In this document: positions 14,778 through 24,054 of the stretch, in pieces | Layout: every line of letters begins with the position of its first letter | Numbering within the stretch: position 1 is the first letter of the stretch | NCBI RefSeq assembly: GCF_017515565.1 | Contig: NZ_JAFWFN010000084.1 | Location: 1 to 64,000, forward strand | DNA length: 64,000 nt | Direction: 5' to 3' | Source of the DNA: Halomonas sp. | Lineage (GTDB): Bacteria > Pseudomonadota > Gammaproteobacteria > Pseudomonadales > Halomonadaceae | The notes under the pieces: generated by a model | The model's input: only the letters and a program-made list of their open reading frames with translations | The model's database searches: none | Told to the model about the DNA's origin: nothing | Made by a program: the position numbers and the translations under genes

Positions 14778-15641
14778 ATGAATGACTATGCCCGTATCGA
14801 AAAAGCGATGGCCTATATGGTGGCCAATGCCGCCAGCCAGCCAAGTTTGGAAACAGTGGCGGCGCAGGTGCATTTGAGTGCTTACCATTTCCAGCGGCTA
14901 TTTTGTCGTTTTGCGGGTATCAGCCCCAAGCGCTTTTTACAGGCGCTGACCTTGGAGCGGGGAAAGCAACTGATCGCAGCGTCAGAAAGCCTTACCAACA
15001 CCGTGCATGCACTAGGGCTGAGCGGCGGCTCGCGGCTTTACGATCACTTTGTGCAGTTAGAAGCGGTCACGCCAGGTGAATTTAAACGCCAGGGGGAGGG
15101 GCTAGAGATTGCGTATGGGGTGCATCCCACGCCTTTTGGCGAGATGTTAGTGGCGATGACACCGAGAGGGATTTGCCGAATGGCCTTTGTGGCGTCTACC
15201 AGCCAGGAAGCGCTGCTGGCGGAACTCGCGAAACAGTGGCCACGCAGTACACTCTGCCATCGCTCTGACGCCACCCGCTATGCGGTAGATGCAATGTTTA
15301 CAAGACCTGCAGAGGCGACGTCCACTAACGCGACGCCTGCCGCGCTGTCACTACACGTAAGCGGTACTAATTTTCAGATTGCCGTATGGCGCGCCTTGCT
15401 GACTATTCCTGAAGGGCAACTGGCGAGCTACTCTCGGATTGCCCAGGCACTAGGCACGCCGAAATCATCACGAGCGGTGGGTAATGCGGTAGGCGCTAAC
15501 CCCATTGCACTGTGGATTCCTTGCCATCGGGTAATCCAACAAAGCGGTGCGCTAGGCGGCTACCGCTGGGGCATTGAAACCAAGCAGCAGGTGCAGGCGT
15601 GGGAAGCGGCTCGGCATTCTCCCTTGCTTGAGCCGCCTTAA
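14778..15641 (+). CDS. AraC-type HTH fused to O6-alkylguanine-DNA alkyltransferase (Ada-like)
   Basis: 287 residues from ATG 14778. Residues about 7-103 are an AraC-family HTH domain (VHLSAYHFQRLFCRFAGISP, TPGEFKRQG). Residues about 115-280 are an Ogt domain with the acceptor Cys249 in WIPCHRVI and the conserved GGYRWGIETKQ. The N-terminal metal-binding domain of full Ada, which takes methyl groups from phosphotriesters and turns Ada into an activator, is missing. The protein can thus repair O6-methylguanine, but the usual switch is absent. A longer upstream frame (from 14682) is hydrophobic and not family-like. Only eight bases separate it from the convergent glutaminase gene. Confidence 0.92.
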   Translation: MNDYARIEKAMAYMVANAASQPSLETVAAQVHLSAYHFQRLFCRFAGISPKRFLQALTLERGKQLIAASESLTNTVHALGLSGGSRLYDHFVQLEAVTPGEFKRQGEGLEIAYGVHPTPFGEMLVAMTPRGICRMAFVASTSQEALLAELAKQWPRSTLCHRSDATRYAVDAMFTRPAEATSTNATPAALSLHVSGTNFQIAVWRALLTIPEGQLASYSRIAQALGTPKSSRAVGNAVGANPIALWIPCHRVIQQSGALGGYRWGIETKQQVQAWEAARHSPLLEPP

Positions 15642-15648
15642 CTCTGAA

Positions 15649-16569
15649 TCAGTGCCCAAACACCGACCAACCAGTGTGTTGGACAAACATTTCCAGGGCG
15701 CGCGTGCCTAGCAGGCTATTGCCATATTTATCCAGCCCCGGTGACCATACGGCAAGCGAGCCGCGACCAGGGGCAACCGCTAAAATGCCACCGCCCACGC
15801 CGCTTTTGCCAGGCAAGCCGACGCGGAAAGCGAACTCTCCTGAGGCATCGTAGTGGCCGCACATCATCATAAGTGAATTAATCCGGCGCGCTCGCTGAGG
15901 CGATACCACGCGCAAATCGCTCGGCTGATTGACGCCGTCAGAGGCCAAAAACAACCCGGCGTGGGCAAGTTGGTCACAGCTCATGGCAATTGCACACTGG
16001 TGAAAGTAGGTGCCGAGCACCTTGTCGACATCATGACGCAGGCGGCCAAAGGCTTTCATAAAGTGTGCAAGCGATGCGTTGCGGTCTTTATGCTGCATTT
16101 CGGAAGCCGCTACCTGATGGTCAAAGCAGATACTGTTATCGTCGGCGATGTAGCGCACAAAGCTAAGAATTTCTGCCAGTGTCTCTTTAGGCTCGTGGCC
16201 CATCATGATGACGTCAACGATTGCAATCGCCCCAGCATTGATAAACGGATTGCGCGGTTTGCCGCCTTCGTGTTCCAACTGCACAATTGAATTGAAGGGG
16301 TCGCCAGATGGCTCTCGCCCGACCTGGGACCATAAACCGTCGCCCCATTTACCCAGCGCAATGGTTAGCGTGAAGACCTTGGAGATGCTCTGAATCGAAA
16401 AAGGGGTGGTGGCGCAGCCCGCAGAGTAACGTTGGCCATCTACTGTGGCCAGGCTAATGGCAAACTGGCGAGGGTCCACATGAGCAAGCTGGGGAATGTA
16501 GTCCGCCACTTTGCCTCGTTCGGTTTCAAGGGCTAGCTCGGCGACAATATCATTGAGTAATTCTTGCAT
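15649..16569 (-). CDS. glsA: Glutaminase (beta-lactamase-fold, GlsA/GlsB type)
   Basis: Hydrolyses L-glutamine to glutamate and ammonia. 306 residues, standard size. The Ser-x-x-Lys active site is in [25 protein letters not shown] and the C-terminal [15 protein letters not shown] are diagnostic. Cytosolic, no signal. The ATG at 16569 starts MQELLNDIV as in the family. In halophiles glutamate is also a compatible solute and acid-resistance currency, but that role here is inference. Single gene, convergent with the Ada-like gene. Confidence 0.95.
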   Translation of the reverse strand: MQELLNDIVAELALETERGKVADYIPQLAHVDPRQFAISLATVDGQRYSAGCATTPFSIQSISKVFTLTIALGKWGDGLWSQVGREPSGDPFNSIVQLEHEGGKPRNPFINAGAIAIVDVIMMGHEPKETLAEILSFVRYIADDNSICFDHQVAASEMQHKDRNASLAHFMKAFGRLRHDVDKVLGTYFHQCAIAMSCDQLAHAGLFLASDGVNQPSDLRVVSPQRARRINSLMMMCGHYDASGEFAFRVGLPGKSGVGGGILAVAPGRGSLAVWSPGLDKYGNSLLGTRALEMFVQHTGWSVFGH

Positions 16570-16764
16570 TTAATACGTATTCGTTTGGCAGCGTGAGGCG
16601 CTACCCTAGCGGAAATTAGCAAGCTTGTCTGCTGGAACCCCCATCCCTTGCGTATGGAGTTCTCTCAGTATTAAATGCCTAAGCAGTAAGCAGCTCCTCT
16701 TTTCGTATACCGCCTGTAGGAGGCATTTACGTAAAGCCTCACATTGATACAAAAGGTGGCTATG

Positions 16765-18933
16765 ATGCTTAAACAGCGGCCTCTCTTCCTGACAGTGGGG
16801 ATAGCGATGGGGCTGTCTTTATCAGGATGTAGCTCAAGCGGCGGCGGCGGCCAGTACGCTTCAGGCGGTTCGTTATCTCGTCCTAGTCCTGTCCCTCTCG
16901 AGCCTGGGCTGGTCCGTGTTGCAGTGGCTGACAGCGCTTTTGATGTCGCCGCTATTACCAACGCTGAACGAGTGATCGACAGCTTAGATGTCTATACCAA
17001 CACGACAAATGTCAGCGGTGTGGATGAATGGCACGGTAATGCGGTGGCATCGACGATTACTGGGGGCACGCTAGGAAACTCTCGCCTTGATCTGCTCAAA
17101 ATAGAAGATAGCCAGGGCGATACCTTCAGCAATGCACTTGATTATGCCATTGGTGAAGCCGCCGCAAGGGGCGCGCGAGTGATAAATGCAAGTTTCTCTC
17201 GTCGCCTTGAAGCGAGCGACCCTCGGCTTTCATTTAATGGTGTGTCATCTGCCGTGTCTTTTCAACGCGTGGTGAATGCCAACGATGGTAAAGGGGCTGT
17301 TTACGTGGTCAGCGCTGGCAACAGTGGAAGCGCTATCGATACCAAGGGCAACGCTATTTATGATCGGTACCCCGACTTGTATCGGATGATGCTTATTGCG
17401 GTAGGTACGACAGAAGATGGCTCGATTCATCCACTCAGTAGCTATCCAGGTGACGATAATCGTCTACAAGAGCGCACGTTAGGCGCTGAATATGCCAATC
17501 GTAAAGAGGGTGCTCAAGGTACTTCTATCTCTGCAGCGCGTGTCTCCGAGTACGCGGCGGGAATTGTTGCTCAATGGCCTCATCTGACGGCCCGAGAAGC
17601 AAGCCAGCGACTGCTGGATACCGCTCGACAAGATAATGAGCTATTTCAGCATAATAGTTGTGGCGAAACAGGCACCTTGAATTGCGGCGCTTTTTATCTA
17701 GGCCAGGGCCAAGCAGATATCGCTGCGGCGCTAGCACCAGAAGGAGAACTGGTGGTAAGCCAAGGCCAGCGTATATCGGAAGGTGGTGAGTCGGCGGATA
17801 GCTCATTTATGCAGCTTTCCGGTGCTTATGGTAATTCGGTAGCTGCGTCTGGTGTGCTTGATAATATAGCGGTATTCGATACGCTCGGGCGCGATTACCA
17901 GTTCAACCTGGGGTTGCACACGCAGCCGCGCAGGCTGCACGCCAACCAACTGCGTAACCAAATGGAGCAGCTTGCACTGGCATCCGCTTATAGACCACAG
18001 AGGCACTCAGTGGCGTATGGCAATTATCGTTTTACCTCTAGCAGTAATCGCCTGGGAGATCTCTTAAGCAGCCGTTTTGACGGCACCTTTGGTGACGTCC
18101 AACTGAGCGTATTTAGTTTTTCTGGCGACCAGCCTGACCCCATGAGTAGCTACATGGAGTCGGCCATAATGCCGATGCTCTCCTTTCAAGCAGGGTCTGA
18201 ATTGACCCAGGCGTTTGAGTCAGTCAGCGGTGTAAAAACTCGCTACCCGCTGGGTGAACGGCTAAGCGTGACGGCCTCCCACTGGGTCGGTGGCTTAAAC
18301 GACACGGAAAGCTCCAGTGGCTACCGTGCTAACCGTTCAGATGTAGGGGTAGCACTTCAGGTGTCACCCGCCCTTAGTGTTAGTGGCTATGTGGGCCAAT
18401 TAGACGAGCAGCAAGGCTTGCTGGGTGCCAGTGGTAGCGGAGCGCTGGGGTTGGGTGAACAAAACCAAATGGCGTTTGCAGGCGTTGGCTTACAGGCAGC
18501 ATTCAATAACGGTCTTAGCGGTTTTGCAGAGTTTGAGCAGGGGCGAGGCAACGCTGTGGGCAGCGGTCTGTTGACCCGTATAGATGATATGAGGGCGCAG
18601 CAAATGGCGCTTGGCGTACAGTGGTCTGGAAGCGGTCAGCGTGCTGATGAACGCGCTGCATTTACCCTCCGCCAGCCACTGCGAATCGCAAGCGCAAATG
18701 CACTCTTCGATGTGCCAGTAGGGCGTCACTTAGACGGTAGCGTCATACGCGAGACGCGCAGTGCCTCGCTGGAGCCTTCAGGTCGTCAATTGGATATCGA
18801 GCTGGGGTACGCATTCCCTACTAGTGACCGCAGCCTGTGGCAATTTAATCTCTTGCACACGCTTGAACCAGGCCATGATGCTGATGCCCCAAGCGATACC
18901 GCTGCGATGGTAAATTACACTTACGCTTGGTGA
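16765..18933 (+). CDS. S8 (subtilisin-like) serine peptidase, lipoprotein-type signal, autotransporter-like C-terminus
   Basis: 722 residues. The N-terminus ends in lipobox LSGC (Cys22), followed by a Ser/Gly linker. Catalytic residues: Asp56 in VAVADSAFD, His90 in EWHGNAVAS, oxyanion Asn186 in VSAGNSGS and Ser254 in [10 protein letters not shown] (the usual Pro after GTSxAA is Arg). From about residue 370 the segment [20 protein letters not shown] begins a barrel-like C-terminal region with alternating hydrophobic strands, ending in aromatic YTYAW, as in subtilase autotransporters. ATG 16765 is five bases after AGGTGG; ATG 16762 is equally possible. cobQ follows after ten bases. Confidence 0.85.
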   Translation: MLKQRPLFLTVGIAMGLSLSGCSSSGGGGQYASGGSLSRPSPVPLEPGLVRVAVADSAFDVAAITNAERVIDSLDVYTNTTNVSGVDEWHGNAVASTITGGTLGNSRLDLLKIEDSQGDTFSNALDYAIGEAAARGARVINASFSRRLEASDPRLSFNGVSSAVSFQRVVNANDGKGAVYVVSAGNSGSAIDTKGNAIYDRYPDLYRMMLIAVGTTEDGSIHPLSSYPGDDNRLQERTLGAEYANRKEGAQGTSISAARVSEYAAGIVAQWPHLTAREASQRLLDTARQDNELFQHNSCGETGTLNCGAFYLGQGQADIAAALAPEGELVVSQGQRISEGGESADSSFMQLSGAYGNSVAASGVLDNIAVFDTLGRDYQFNLGLHTQPRRLHANQLRNQMEQLALASAYRPQRHSVAYGNYRFTSSSNRLGDLLSSRFDGTFGDVQLSVFSFSGDQPDPMSSYMESAIMPMLSFQAGSELTQAFESVSGVKTRYPLGERLSVTASHWVGGLNDTESSSGYRANRSDVGVALQVSPALSVSGYVGQLDEQQGLLGASGSGALGLGEQNQMAFAGVGLQAAFNNGLSGFAEFEQGRGNAVGSGLLTRIDDMRAQQMALGVQWSGSGQRADERAAFTLRQPLRIASANALFDVPVGRHLDGSVIRETRSASLEPSGRQLDIELGYAFPTSDRSLWQFNLLHTLEPGHDADAPSDTAAMVNYTYAW

Positions 18934-18943
18934 TTGGCAGACT

Positions 18944-20395
18944 ATGACCACATTGATGATTCAGGGCACCACCTCGGATGCGGGCAAAAGCACGGTGGTT
19001 GCCGGGCTTTGTCGCGTGTTAAAGCGCCATGGTATTTCAGTCGCGCCATTTAAACCGCAAAACATGGCGCTCAATAGTGCCGTCACTAGCGACGGCGGTG
19101 AAATTGGCCGCTCCACTGCGCTACAAGCTCAGGCGGCAGGGGTGGTTCCCCATAGTGATATGAATCCGGTGCTGCTCAAGCCCGAAACCGATCGCGGCGC
19201 TCAGGTGATTCTGCGCGGCAAGGTGCATGGCCATATGGATGCACTGGATTACCATGCGTTTAAGCGCACGGCGAAAGAGAGCGTCATGGCGGCATGGCAG
19301 GCACTGGAAAGCCGTTTTGATGTGATTATTGCTGAAGGCGCGGGCAGCCCGGCGGAAATCAATCTGCGTAAAGGTGACATCGCCAATATGGGCTTTGCCG
19401 AAGCTGCCGATTGCCCGGTATTGTTGGTGGGCGATATTGACCGTGGCGGCGTATTTGCCCAGCTAGTGGGCACGCTAGCGCTACTAAGTGACAGCGAGCA
19501 AGCGCGCACCAAAGGCTTTATTGTGAACCGTTTTCGGGGCGATATTGCCCTGCTTGAACCAGGGCTTGAGTGGTTGGAAGCGCGTACTGGCAAGCCGGTA
19601 CTGGGCACGTTGCCCTATGTGCAGGGGTTGCTGTTGGATGCCGAAGACAGTATTGGCCTAACCCAGGCCCCGCAGGCCAGCCAACCCCTTAATGTCATCG
19701 TCCCCGCGCTACCGCGCATGAGCAACCACACGGATTTCGACCCGCTGCGCCTGCATCCGCAGGTATCGCTGACGTTTGTAGGGCCTGACCGGCCCATACC
19801 CCCGGCGGATGTGATTCTCCTGCCCGGCAGCAAAAGTACGGCCAGCGACTTGGCATGGCTTAAGCGCCAAGGCTGGGAAGCAGCGATTACCCGCCACCTG
19901 CGCTATGGCGGCAAAGTGATGGGTATTTGCGGCGGTTTTCAAATGCTGGGTGAGTGGGTAGATGATCCAGATGGGTTAGAAGGTATGCCTGGGAAAGTTG
20001 CTGGGCTTGGGCTGCTACCGATGACCACGCGAATGGTGGCAGGCAAGCAATTACGCAATGTTAGCGGTTCGATGGTGGGGCAGGGCGCGGCAGTGGAGGG
20101 TTACGAGATTCACAATGGTATTAGCGAAGGACCGGCCCTCAACCAGCCACTGCTTGACCTAGGCAGCCATCGGGATGGGGCAATAAGTAGCGATGGCCAG
20201 ATATTAGGCACCTATGTGCACGGCGTATTTGACCACCCCGAAGCCTGCCAAGCACTGCTCTCGCGCTTAGGATTAACAACTACGGTGAAGGTCGATTACC
20301 GCGCCCACCGTGAGATAGAGCTGGATCGTTTGGCAGATACGTTAGAAGAACACGTGGATATAAGCGCGATACTCGCGATGCTCAATGTGAACTAA
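18944..20395 (+). CDS. cobQ: Cobyric acid synthase
   Basis: ATP/glutamine-dependent amidation of adenosylcobyrinate a,c-diamide at four positions to cobyric acid. 483 residues. N-terminal [19 protein letters not shown] carries the ATP-binding loop, with [11 protein letters not shown] and [14 protein letters not shown] following. The C-terminal glutamine amidotransferase domain has Cys329 in [10 protein letters not shown] and His in [11 protein letters not shown]. It lies away from cobB/cobO in this window, right after the protease gene, with no riboswitch visible upstream. Later nucleotide-loop genes are not in the window. Confidence 0.96.
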   Translation: MTTLMIQGTTSDAGKSTVVAGLCRVLKRHGISVAPFKPQNMALNSAVTSDGGEIGRSTALQAQAAGVVPHSDMNPVLLKPETDRGAQVILRGKVHGHMDALDYHAFKRTAKESVMAAWQALESRFDVIIAEGAGSPAEINLRKGDIANMGFAEAADCPVLLVGDIDRGGVFAQLVGTLALLSDSEQARTKGFIVNRFRGDIALLEPGLEWLEARTGKPVLGTLPYVQGLLLDAEDSIGLTQAPQASQPLNVIVPALPRMSNHTDFDPLRLHPQVSLTFVGPDRPIPPADVILLPGSKSTASDLAWLKRQGWEAAITRHLRYGGKVMGICGGFQMLGEWVDDPDGLEGMPGKVAGLGLLPMTTRMVAGKQLRNVSGSMVGQGAAVEGYEIHNGISEGPALNQPLLDLGSHRDGAISSDGQILGTYVHGVFDHPEACQALLSRLGLTTTVKVDYRAHREIELDRLADTLEEHVDISAILAMLNVN

Positions 20396-20419
20396 ACGAA
20401 CCACAGAGCTGGGAGCTGG

Positions 20420-20808
20420 TTAACCGCGCTGGCGCGTGGCCATTAAGGTGATTTCGACAGCGCTGCCACCGCAGAGGTGTGGCGATTCCGTGCAGGTGCG
20501 CGCGGGATAACGTCCAGGCTCAAAAAATTCTGCATAAACACTGTCTAGCGCGTTGATCTGTTTTAAATCTGTTAAATGTATATCCACCCGCACAACATCC
20601 GCTAAGCTGCCGCCCTCTTGCTGAAGCATGCGATTAAGTTCGTGCATCACTAACTGTGTTTCCTCTTTAACATTGCCGCGGGCAGCTTGACCATTAGAAA
20701 TATCGGCAACGGTAAGGCCCGAAATAACACATAGTGGTCATCAATGACCATGTGGCTTCCAGGAAAGCTGGGCTTGGGCAGCGTCGGGTCGTTGTTAAAC
20801 TGTGGCAT
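20420..20808 (-). pseudogene. ridA: RidA family protein, frameshifted
   Basis: The gene reads leftward from ATG 20808, with AAGGAG a few bases upstream. It gives MPQFNNDPTLPKPSFPGSHM then VIDDHYV, after which the frame shifts. The rest, ISGLTVADISNGQAARGNV to PARTCTESPHL and VEITLMATRQRG, is in another frame and is a normal RidA (Rid/YjgF/UK114 enamine deaminase) sequence. One missing base near 20724-20728 explains the break: 389 nucleotides, one short of 130 codons. RidA hydrolyses reactive 2-aminoacrylate-type enamines. Either a recent pseudogene or a sequencing error. Confidence 0.85.
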
Positions 20809-20822
20809 TCGTTCTCCTTAAC

Positions 20823-20842
20823 GACAAAATAGCCGTTTTGTC
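20823..20842. promoter_or_regulatory. Perfect inverted repeat upstream of ridA
   Basis: GACAAAA-TAGCCG-TTTTGTC lies 15-34 bases before the ridA start, overlapping where the leader or promoter would be. It could be an operator or a leader hairpin. The factor is unknown. Confidence 0.4.
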
Positions 20843-20983
20843 TCTAATGCGACTGTGGTTGTTGAATGTGGTTCCCTTCTATTAAGAGGGTGGTGCTGGC
20901 GGTGGCTTTGCTCTACGCTGGCGGGCTTTTAAAACGCGCCAGAGTCGTTTTGGCGTCATGATCAAGCGCAAAGAGAGAGCGTA

Positions 20984-21541
20984 ATGAAGGTAGTTCATAT
21001 TAGTCAGAGCGCCCCGCGCGATGCGAGCTTGGCAACCCTGTGTGCCGAGGTTTACGGTCAGCAGGCAGGGCTAACGCCGCTGGTGGTATTTACAGGCACA
21101 AAAAACGTGCTGTTTGCCCAAGAGGCTGCACGGTTATTAGCGGGCGTTGATGGTGAAGGAAAGCCTCTAGCACTTGCACTGCTGGTGCTGGATGAAAAAG
21201 GTCAGGGTATGACCGTCACCCATGCCTGCGAATTTAAACAAGGCGCTAAAGCACGCTTAATCAGTGAGCTCAGCTTAAAAGCACCGCTGCGTGTTGAGGT
21301 GGCTAGCGACCAAGAAGAAGCGTTTTACCAGCAGTGCGGTATTAAACGCTGGTTTGATAGTGAAGGTAAGCGGGTCGGTTTAGGCGCGCGTCATCCTGCT
21401 AAAAGTAGCGATGAGTTAGTGCCCACCCTTCATCTGGATGAAGCGCTAATTTTGCGCCGTTTTAAGCATGACCCCAGCGCATTTTCTGAGGCTAAAGAGG
21501 CTTTTCTGTCGGGCTTAAATAACTTTCCCAGCACGTTTTGA
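20984..21541 (+). CDS. Hypothetical protein, possibly GNAT-like
   Basis: 185-residue soluble protein I do not recognise. It starts MKVVHISQSAPRDASL and has a central alternating pattern with ALALLVLDEKGQGMTV, which reads like two beta strands joined by a turn. AFYQQCGIKRWF resembles the FYxxxGF stretch of GNAT acetyltransferases, but the acetyl-CoA loop (RxxGxG/A) is not evident, so that assignment is only a suggestion. It stands alone, divergent from ridA and followed by a GC-rich hairpin. Confidence 0.7.
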   Translation: MKVVHISQSAPRDASLATLCAEVYGQQAGLTPLVVFTGTKNVLFAQEAARLLAGVDGEGKPLALALLVLDEKGQGMTVTHACEFKQGAKARLISELSLKAPLRVEVASDQEEAFYQQCGIKRWFDSEGKRVGLGARHPAKSSDELVPTLHLDEALILRRFKHDPSAFSEAKEAFLSGLNNFPSTF

Positions 21542-21859
21542 GCTTAATGCCGCCGCGTTAAGAGGGCGGCCTTGCCTATAAGACTAAAAGATAACGTTTA
21601 CGTTAACGTCATTTTGCGATGGGCTATTGCCTGCATGTAAGCGTTATCTTAACAAGTTTTAGCCGATTTTAGTGGTTTTTGCTGCCTTATAAGCGGTTTG
21701 CGCTCTTTCAGTTATTGCAATATTAGGTGCGTTTTAGCAGGGCCATGCACGAAAGGTCGAATGTTATCTTGATTAATAGCTGAGTAAAAAGTACTCAACT
21801 AACAACAACAATACTCAAGGATATTAATAATGAATAACCAGACACCGTGAGGAAACGCT
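21542..21859. other. Intergenic region before the permease
   Basis: Holds a possible hairpin GCCGCC...GGGCGGC shortly after the preceding stop (about 21549-21570), a perfect palindrome ACGTTAACGT (21600-21609), then AT-rich sequence. AAGGA precedes ATG 21830, which opens a six-codon frame (MNNQTP, stop TGA 21848-21850) in the same frame as the permease that begins at GTG 21860. Confidence 0.55.
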
Positions 21860-23260
21860 GTGCTGCTCAAACGTAAATACGGGGAAGAACATCCCTACTG
21901 GCCCGTTGGCCCCTTCAAAGTTCGTTTGCCCTTTATCCATTTCCGCTGGGAAATACCCGAGACCATTCAGGCGCTGGTCATGTTTGTTATCGGGCTGGGG
22001 ATGATTCCGCTTTTGGAGCAGTATCTAGGGCTTCCCTATGAAGTGGCACTAGCGTACGTCGTGGTGTGTGGTATCGGTTTTATTCTTCCTCCCTTGCTTG
22101 GGGTGCCTTTTGTAGCTGGGTGGATTACTCCCGCTATTCCCGTGGTGCTGCTGTTTATTGGCCAGTTTGAGCCGGGGCCGGAAGCTATTCGCGCGATGGT
22201 GGCCCTGCAGCTAATGGTCACGGCAATTTTCTTGTTCATGGCAGTGACGCGCTTAGGTACGAAGCTGGTTAACAGCGTGCCGGATTCCATCAAAGCGGGC
22301 ATTTTGTTAGGCGCGGGTATCGCGGCAATTAGTGGCGAAATCAGCGTGGGTGGGCGGCTATATGAAACACCGATCTCGCTAGGCATTGGGGGCTTGATAA
22401 CGCTTTATGTCCTCTTCTCGCTCTCGTTTCGTGACCTAACGGAAAAATTCCGCTGGGCGCGTAATATCGCCGCCTATGGAATGGTGCCCGGTATGTTAAT
22501 CACCATGGCGATTGGCTGGGGGGTGGCGGAATACCCGATGCCTACGGTGGAGTGGGGCATTGCCGTGCCGGACTTTGGCGGAATCTGGGCCTACCTGCCG
22601 TTTACCATTGGTGCGCCAGGTATTGATCTACTGGTCGCCGCTATACCTACCGCTATCATCGCTTACATTATTGCCTTTGGTGACATCATTGTTGGTCAGA
22701 GCTTGATCAAACGCGTGGATCATTTGCGGCCAGATGAAAAGATTGAAGTGAATGTCGATCGCGTTCACCTGATTACCGGCTTGCGAAACCTAATGCACTC
22801 TCTATTCGCCCCTTATCCAGGCTTAGCAGGGCCGCTTTTTACCGGTGCAATGGCCACCATTGCTGAACGCTACCGGTATGGCCGTAGCGCCATGGATACA
22901 ATCTATTCAGGGGCCTCGGTGTTTTGGATTGTAGGTTTTCTAGCGCTGTTTTTACTGCCGCTGGTAACGCTATTTCGCCCGGTACTGCCTATAGCGCTAT
23001 CGATTACCCTGCTGATTACCGGCTATCTGTGTATTGCGGTTGCCGTAGAGCAGATCAAAAACGCAACGGCCATGGGAGTCGCTGGCATTATGGGTGTGGT
23101 GCTTGCTACACACGGCGCAGCATGGGGGCTGGGCATTGGGGTGATTCTCTACTTCATGATTGAACACCGTGCGCGCAGCCATGCGGACGATGAAGCCGAC
23201 GAACCTATCCATGTGGAAGAAGATGCGGCGGTCGAGGTAGAAGAGAAACCGATTAGTTAG
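21860..23260 (+). CDS. Solute carrier family 23 / NCS2-like permease
   Basis: 466 residues with about 12 hydrophobic segments. It opens with a short basic region, LLKRKYGEEHPYWPVGPFKV, and ends in an acidic tail (DDEADEPIHVEEDAAVEVEE). AYIIAFGDIIVGQSLIKRV and GLAGPLFTGAMATIAERY fit the UraA/UapA transporter fold, though the classic NCS2 signature is not exact; substrate unknown, perhaps a nucleobase or an organic anion. The start is taken as GTG 21860 with GAGGA at six bases. ATG 21830 is in the same frame but cut off by TGA at codon seven. A strong terminator follows. Confidence 0.82.
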   Translation: MLLKRKYGEEHPYWPVGPFKVRLPFIHFRWEIPETIQALVMFVIGLGMIPLLEQYLGLPYEVALAYVVVCGIGFILPPLLGVPFVAGWITPAIPVVLLFIGQFEPGPEAIRAMVALQLMVTAIFLFMAVTRLGTKLVNSVPDSIKAGILLGAGIAAISGEISVGGRLYETPISLGIGGLITLYVLFSLSFRDLTEKFRWARNIAAYGMVPGMLITMAIGWGVAEYPMPTVEWGIAVPDFGGIWAYLPFTIGAPGIDLLVAAIPTAIIAYIIAFGDIIVGQSLIKRVDHLRPDEKIEVNVDRVHLITGLRNLMHSLFAPYPGLAGPLFTGAMATIAERYRYGRSAMDTIYSGASVFWIVGFLALFLLPLVTLFRPVLPIALSITLLITGYLCIAVAVEQIKNATAMGVAGIMGVVLATHGAAWGLGIGVILYFMIEHRARSHADDEADEPIHVEEDAAVEVEEKPIS

Positions 23261-23292
23261 GTAAGACGCTGCGCTAATACGAACTGTTTTAC

Positions 23293-23327
23293 AAACCGGC
23301 TGGTTCCATAGACCTGCCGGTTTTTTT
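23293..23327 (+). terminator. Rho-independent terminator of the permease gene
   Basis: Stem AAACCGGC (23293-23300) / GCCGGTTT (23316-23323), with extra inner pairs GGT/ACC, runs directly into a seven-base T run. Confidence 0.85.
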
Positions 23328-23435
23328 GCAACATCACGTTCGAGTTTAAGCAACAAAAATACTTAGTGTTGTCATGATGTTGCTTGTTTAGCCCGGTAAA
23401 ATACTTGTTAACTGTTAATTAAGAGGTAAAAGCGT

Positions 23436-23966
23436 ATGGCGTTAGCGATAAGGGATACCCACTCTCGCTATGGTTTGGTGAGTAGGGCGCTGCATTGGGC
23501 GATGGCGATGTTCTTTATATGGCAGTTTAGCGGTGCCACGGCACGGGTGTTTTTGGAAGATACTGGACTGGAATCTTTCTTATGGGGTACACACCGTACT
23601 GTGGGCGTAACGCTTATGGCGCTTATTTTGTTACGCATTGTGTGGGCGCTCATCAATGCCTCGCGCCGTCCGCCCTCAGTGAGCGTGATGGCGAAACTGG
23701 GTCATTTGGCGCTGTACGGGTTAATGCTTACCGTACCCACGATTGCCTTAATACGCCAGTATGGCTCGGGCCGGGCATTGGATGTTTTTGGGGTCAATCT
23801 AATGCCGGGGTTTGAGGGTGAGCGCATTGATTGGATGGTAGACATTGGCGGCTTGCTGCACGGCGAGCTGGGCTGGGCGATGTTAGCGCTTGTCGTCGGC
23901 CATATTGTGATGGCAATTTTGCACCGCAGGCTAACCAATCATGATGTACTAAAACGCATGGCGTGA
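23436..23966 (+). CDS. Cytochrome b561 family protein
   Basis: 176-residue membrane cytochrome b with four hydrophobic helices. Haem-ligand histidines are expected in SRALHWAMAM, WGTHRTVGV, LLHGELGW and GHIVMAILHRR; the layout fits the bacterial CybB-like dihaem b561 family, which exchanges electrons with quinones. It begins MALAIRDTHSRYGLVSRALHW, the usual start for the family. It has its own AT-rich upstream region with AGAGG before the ATG and a terminator after it. Confidence 0.9.
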   Translation: MALAIRDTHSRYGLVSRALHWAMAMFFIWQFSGATARVFLEDTGLESFLWGTHRTVGVTLMALILLRIVWALINASRRPPSVSVMAKLGHLALYGLMLTVPTIALIRQYGSGRALDVFGVNLMPGFEGERIDWMVDIGGLLHGELGWAMLALVVGHIVMAILHRRLTNHDVLKRMA

Positions 23967-24013
23967 TTCGTCAGCGTTGTTGACCTGGCTATTGTAAGCC
24001 AGCGTATTGAAAA

Positions 24014-24048
24014 CGCGCCTCGCTCTATTAGCGGGGCGCGCTTTTTTT
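24014..24048. terminator. Bidirectional terminator between cytochrome b561 and VWA genes
   Basis: Stem CGCGCCTCGC (24014-24023) / GCGGGGCGCG (24031-24040), one G-T pair, with T run 24042-24048 on the plus strand and a TTTTC run on the other side for the leftward gene. Confidence 0.85.
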
Positions 24049-24054
24049 AGCCTT

